From Micropterix aruncella (taxonomy: Eukaryota > Arthropoda > Insecta > Lepidoptera > Micropterigidae), in assembly GCA_944548615.1 (NCBI GenBank), contig OX155951.1, positions 20,906,648-20,970,647 of the forward strand: a stretch of DNA of 64,000 bases, given 5' to 3'. This document shows, in pieces, positions 59,221 through 64,000 of this stretch. Below the pieces are notes generated by a model. That model ran no database searches and had not been told where the DNA came from. It saw only the letters and a program-made list of their open reading frames with translations. Positions within the stretch are counted from its first letter, which is position 1. Each line of letters starts with the position of its first letter. The position numbers were made by a program, and so were the translations under genes.

Positions 59221-61139
59221 CTAAAAGTTTATTGCACAATAAGTAAGATTGACAAAGAAAGCTATTTCGAGCCTCACTCAGTCGCACTTGAAAATGACGC
59301 AAGTCTTCTTTAATTCGCTTATTATTCGAACGAATATTTGAGTTAGTTGAAGTATATTTTTTCTCGTATACATCATGTTTTGATACATATACGCAGCATA
59401 CAAGTCATGATACCAGATTCGATAAAGTACTGCTTGCAAGATGTTAGCGAAGATATTAAGAACAGTAACAGTACTAATTGCTAGTTTTTTGTAAGGCCTT
59501 ATAACATTTGCCGCCATTCCCCAGAATATGAAGCCATAATCTAATCAAATAATTTAAAATGTAGGTATTTCATCAAAAATGAAACATTAATTTTAATAAT
59601 AAAATCTTCTTCGGCATAGGCCAATGATAGCTGAAGTTGTATAGGTAAATTAATAGGAAATAGTGGCGATTGTCTAGGGACACTTCATCTGTATGATCAG
59701 CTGAGTCGTTTGAGTCCAAGGCGGAAAGAAACTGAAACAATGTACAAAACTGTAACGTCACGACTTACGGCGCAACTTACTAACGAGAGTCGAGCCTAAT
59801 CTCAAAAACGCTAATTCCGAATTCGTCCACTATTTTTTTCTTTTACAACTCCTGACAGTAAAGTTTTATCAGTTATTGCTACTCGTTTGTGGTTTTATGA
59901 CATCAATACTCGCAGTATTCCCATTTAAAATCTATCTGGTCATTGTCGATAATATAGGAGTTATTTCTATTCTAAGGGATAATCATAGCAGGGGGCATAA
60001 ACGACTATTGTTTTGTTGTCGTTTTCCCCTCAAATAAATAATTCTGTATAATACTGAGTTTTGAGGTGAACGGTCGATTGTGGACTAACGATCGGCAGTG
60101 GTAATTTTAAACAGCTGTGGAATTACTGATACTGTGATTACTATTGTGCTTGCATTACAGTTGCATTATCCTCAATAAGTAATATCTCCGACAAATCTTA
60201 AATACCATATAATGTATGACCTTGTCATCGACTTGAACTTAAGACGAATTAGACAAATGAACTGTTACCTCATAGGTCACTCAGATTCGGTCAAATTTAA
60301 TACCAACTAGTTAATGATTATGTCTAAAAAATATATGAAATAGGATTACGACAAAGTCATTCTACCTTGCTATTATCCAGACACCGTTATAAAGCGACCG
60401 ATGATGGTGTTGGTGTCCGCAAAGGTCAGCAGATGACACTTCTCTCCAATGTCACCAGCATGATATGCATACGTAATGGTCGTAAAACGTTTGGAAATCA
60501 TCCTTAATAATTCCACTCGCGTTTCAGTCCGCCAAGACCAATATATCGGCTCATTGGTTATTGTTTAATTCAAACCTATAATTACCCGAACAAGACATTA
60601 AACACGCCGTTATGTACCCTATCATTATAACGGAAAATAGTAAATTAAACATAATATTATATATTTTGCCGCTATTATACAGCAATCTAACTAGATGATT
60701 ACAGATAAAAACCAGTTGAGTAATTAACTGTGGTAGAGATACTTACTTATCAATTTCAATTGATTAATTTTGGGAAATAAACCAACTCACTGAAGATACC
60801 AACTCAACTACTGCAACAAATAAAGTAATGAAGGCGACATACATTAAAAACCGGAATAATATGGTGAGCCGAAAAACGAAAAAAACCTGTCCTTGACAAA
60901 AGCAAATGTGACGATATTAAGGAAATGGAATGAAAATTTTTTATTACTTGTAAGAAAAAGCTTAAGAATGGGGACTTTAGATATCCCCCTCAAATGTACT
61001 GGATAATATTTATGACTTGACACAAGATATACGAAAAAAAATATTTAAATGCCTTTCAGAGTACATTTGCAGACCCCAGTAACAACGTTCGATGCGGCTA
61101 TTCAGAGGATAGTTCATGGGGACAACCTCTGTAGAAATA

Positions 61140-62332
61140 AACCTTGAGCAGCTAAACATAATTTACCTGGTTGCAAATTGGCCTTAGTTCAAGGTCGATA
61201 CACCTACCGCCATGACAAAGCCCTTATTCGCGAGGTAATTAACCTCTCAGCTCGTTCCAACCAGGGTTTGGCAATACCTCTTAATCCCGAATCCAGAAGG
61301 TCAAAAACAGTCCACTCCAGAATCATTCTCAGTATTCGAGAAAGCTTCAGACTGTATTCAGAAGGTCGATCCGGTATCTAGGCAACATCATTTCCATGAA
61401 AGTAGCAAATGCACAGCCCTCCTCCTACGTTTTAATAAAACCCTCTACTCTCTTTCTCGGTAAATGGTTTTAATAATGTAAAATTATCAGTTCCATGGCA
61501 ATATATTTATGATTATTTTATGCCTAACAATTCTATATCTTTCATTTCCTCTTGTATTTTAATTCCCATTTTATTTCGTTTTTTACTAATTTTTAATTTT
61601 TATGATTAGGTTTGACTATCTCACTCTATTTTTAAGCAATTATGATTATCTTAATACTAGCTAATTGTGCATCTTTTTTAAGATTATATTAAGAATTTTA
61701 CTTTTATGTTATCAATTTTATATTTAATTTTCCAGCTTGTAAGAATTAATAATAACTCTTAGTATATAAATTCTCCCAAATTTTCTATATTCTGCATTAC
61801 TTAGTTTTTATATTGGGTATTATTATATTTACATCAATTTAAATGTCCGCCTTAAAACAGGCTACTGCCTAGTTAGGCGACATTAAAATAGAATCACTGG
61901 CAACAGTTTCTGGCATAATATGTTATCAGTTTTTTGCTACTGGATTTTTGGCCATGACATTATAATTGTATATGTCTATTTAGTGCAGATAATTGTAAAT
62001 TACCAAATAAATAAATAAATTTTAAAATATTAAATAACCAAAGAGAGCATGAGTAAAAACTATATAAATACAATGATCTTGCAAATGCCGCCGCCCAGGT
62101 CGGCTTCAAGTTTCACTTTCATGCGGTGGAAGCTGGCGCTCGTGGTCTGTCAGCCAATCTTTTTAAATATCATGGTCTCTCTTGGAAAATAATAAAATTC
62201 TTCCTACGAGAAATCCAAAACTACGATTTCCGTATCTTAAATTGTATGCTTCGAAGGAGAGTAAATGAGAGGGAAGGTGAACGATTGCATGCGGTAAGAC
62301 AGCTGTATAAAATTACCACTGCCGATCGTTAG
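61140..62332 (+). pseudogene. fragments of a LINE with restriction-like endonuclease
   Basis: Two pieces: PGCKLALVQGRYTYRHDKAL (from about 61166, stop at 61379), and ANAAAQVGFKFHFHAVEAGA followed by RGLSANLF (about 62083-62332). In R2/CRE/NeSL-type retrotransposons a QGRYTxRHD region lies before, and a PVEVGARG-like motif at the end of, the PD-(D/E)XK endonuclease that nicks the target. About 670 bp of AT-rich sequence replaces the middle, including the expected catalytic residues. Assignment is from remembered family motifs. Confidence 0.55.
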
Positions 62333-62695
62333 TCCACAATCGACCGCTCACCTCAAAACTCAGTATTACACAGAAATATTTATTTAAGGGGAAAACGAAA
62401 ACAAAATAATAGTCTTTTATGCCCCCTGCTATGATTATTTCTAAGAACAGTGATAACTCCTATATTATCGACAATGACCAGATAGGTTTTAAACGGAAAT
62501 ACTGCGACTATTAATGTGATAAAACTACAAGCGAGTAGTAACTGATACTGATACTGAACTGATAAAACTTTACTGTCAGGAACTGTAGCAGAAAAAAAAA
62601 ATGGGTGACGAATTTGGAATTAGCGTCTTTGAGATTAGGCTCGACTCTTGTTAGTCAGTAAGGCCGTCAGTTGTGACGTTACAATTTTGTACATT

Positions 62696-63927
62696 ATTAT
62701 TATTATTATTATTTATCCTGGACAGGCAGCTTTGCTCATACGTCCAGATCAGATTTTGTAAAGCTAAACAATATTAGCAATATACTATAAACAATATTAA
62801 CATGTTTTTAAGTACAAATCCGGTCTGTTTTTAAATTGATTGACAGAGATTGCACTATTCACTTCAAATGGTAGTTTATTCCACATGTCCACCACTCTTT
62901 TTGGGCGGAACGGTCTTAAGAGGATTATATTTAAATTTTGTACGGTTGAGTTTTTTGTTGTGACCTCGAAGATTTGTGTTGACGTTGAATTTGTAAATAT
63001 TCTTCAGTGCAGGTACATCGCAATAATGTGTTAGAATTGTATATGCCTCAATCAGGTCCCCTCTTTGTCTTCTTTGTTTGAGTGTAGTAATTCCAAGTAA
63101 TTTCAAGCCATCTTCATAATTTCTATTCTTCAGGACCACTGGCATTTTGGTTACCCTTCACTGAACCTTTCCCAGAATATCTACATCTTTGCCAAAGTAA
63201 GGGTTTCAGATCTGATAGTCATACTCAAGAATAGATCTCACATATGCCTTGAAGATCTTGATAAAAATCTCTATTGGCAGATGTTGGAAAGCCTTCCTTA
63301 TTAGATAGAAAGTAGAGGTGGATCTTTAAGCAATGGGAATTATGTGTTTCTCCCATTTGAGATCATCAGTAATTGTTATTCCACGATGTTTTTGTTGCTT
63401 GACTGCTTCTAGTTGGGCGTTTGCCAGAAAATATTGTTTGTTGGGGTTGCTTTTCCCGATATGAAACACTACACATTTCTCAACGTTTAAGGTAAGCAAC
63501 CAATCTTCCGTCCACGCTTTGATCTTGTCAATATCTTGCAGAAGCTGTCCACTGCATAGAATGGGATTGGCGAAGAATTTTGTGTCATCGGCAAAATAGC
63601 TGCTCTGCGATGTGATTGAGGCTTGAAAATCCGTAATATACAAGGTGAACAAAACTGGACCCAGCACTGACCCTTGGGATAGGTACACCACTGGATACAG
63701 TGAAATATTCAGATTTAAAGTCGCCTACTTTCACTTGGAAGGTGCGACCAGTTAAGAAGTCTGATATCCAACTTAAAATTTTCCCTCGGATTCCGAAATG
63801 TTCGTTTTTGCAAAAATCTTCTTACATGAACTCTGTCGAAGGCCTTTTCGAAGTCGAGATATATAACATCGGTCGGTATACCCCAATCCCAGTTCTCGGT
63901 CCAGCGGTTGAGACAAAGAAGTAATTT
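62696..63927 (-). mobile_element. 5'-truncated LINE inserted in the right arm
   Basis: Minus-strand element ending in a (TAA)n tail (seen as TTATTATTA at 62696-62718). Codes for an RT and C-terminal region in several frames. It interrupts the inverted-repeat arm between GTACATT and CAGTTTCTTTCC. Confidence 0.85.
62810..63925 (-). pseudogene. CR1/Jockey-like reverse transcriptase, frameshifted
   Basis: Read from 63925 downward: DVIYLDFEKAFDRV, GKILSWISDFLTGRTFQV, SGVP then QGSVLGPVLFTLYI, the catalytic YFADD at about 63595, WLLTLNVEKCVV and DDLKWEKHI (stop at 63326). Farther down: YEDGLKLLGITTLKQRRQRG and DLIEAYTIL (63060 region), and finally VVDMWNKLPFEVNSA (about 62880), the usual C-terminus. 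Frameshifts near 63700 and 63320 make it inactive. The N-terminal endonuclease is missing. Confidence 0.85.
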
Positions 63928-64000
63928 GGTTACAGTTTCTTTCCGCCTTGGATTCTAACGACTCAGCTGATCATACAGATGAAGGGTCCCTAGACAATTG

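Larger units (their letters stand above)
59669..64000. mobile_element. very long inverted repeat, cut by window edge
   Basis: Left arm 59669-60118 is inverted in 62304-62695 and again in 63928-64000; the gap in the right arm is a LINE insertion. Matching words: ATCGGCAGTGGTAATTTTA, GATAATATAGGAGTTA, GATCAGCTGAGTCGTT, CGGAAAGAAACTG. The spacer (60119-62303) holds LINE fragments. The right end is outside the window, so total size and target duplication are unknown. Confidence 0.85.

Overview
The window looks like animal, most probably insect, nuclear DNA. It is AT-rich, has spliced genes with GT-AG introns, and is dense with transposons. A moth or butterfly (Lepidoptera) fits best because several LINE/SINE tails have the form I associate with lepidopteran genomes, but this is inference from memory. 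No bacterial operon, CRISPR array, rRNA or convincing tRNA was found.

The only intact host genes I can support are two paralogous SLC9B/NHA-type sodium/proton exchangers arranged tail to tail. Gene A (+ strand, 10781-27326, 12 coding exons, 535 aa) and gene B (- strand, 45325-28071, 12 coding exons, 675 aa from the first visible ATG) end about 745 bp apart. All exon boundaries were read by hand. Reading frame and splice phase hold through every junction, and six consecutive exons have identical lengths in the two genes (232, 170, 215, 172, 155, 165 nt). Both keep the Asp-Asp ion-binding pair in a membrane helix. This is an old inverted duplication of one gene structure.

The introns hold mobile elements. 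Intron 4 of gene A carries a hAT element (13445-19074, 8-bp target duplication). Its own transposase has been split by an internal inversion, and a pogo-like element (14093-16773, TA duplication) lies inside it. The pogo-like transposase joins a pipsqueak-type HTH, a DDD catalytic core and, after one frameshift, a PHD finger. Other introns hold a broken mariner, a piggyBac remnant, a second pogo-like element carrying a LINE fragment, a long-TIR element with an HTH remnant, and copies of a MITE-like family found in introns of both paralogs.

The flanks (1-10780 and 45353-64000) have no gene I can support. The left flank holds foldback MITEs and simple repeats. The right flank holds a large foldback (46861-47545), a roughly 120-bp tandem satellite (49071-49960), a GC-rich solo-LTR-like unit with CATAT target duplication (53922-56277), and a 296-bp near-perfect palindrome flanked by (TA)n arrays (56873-57762). 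At the right edge is a very long inverted repeat (59669-64000+) whose spacer holds fragments of a LINE with a restriction-like endonuclease, and one arm of which is interrupted by a second LINE.

The most unusual structures are the exon-like palindrome inside (TA)n, the three-layer nested transposons with the self-inverted hAT, and the long inverted repeat at the right edge.
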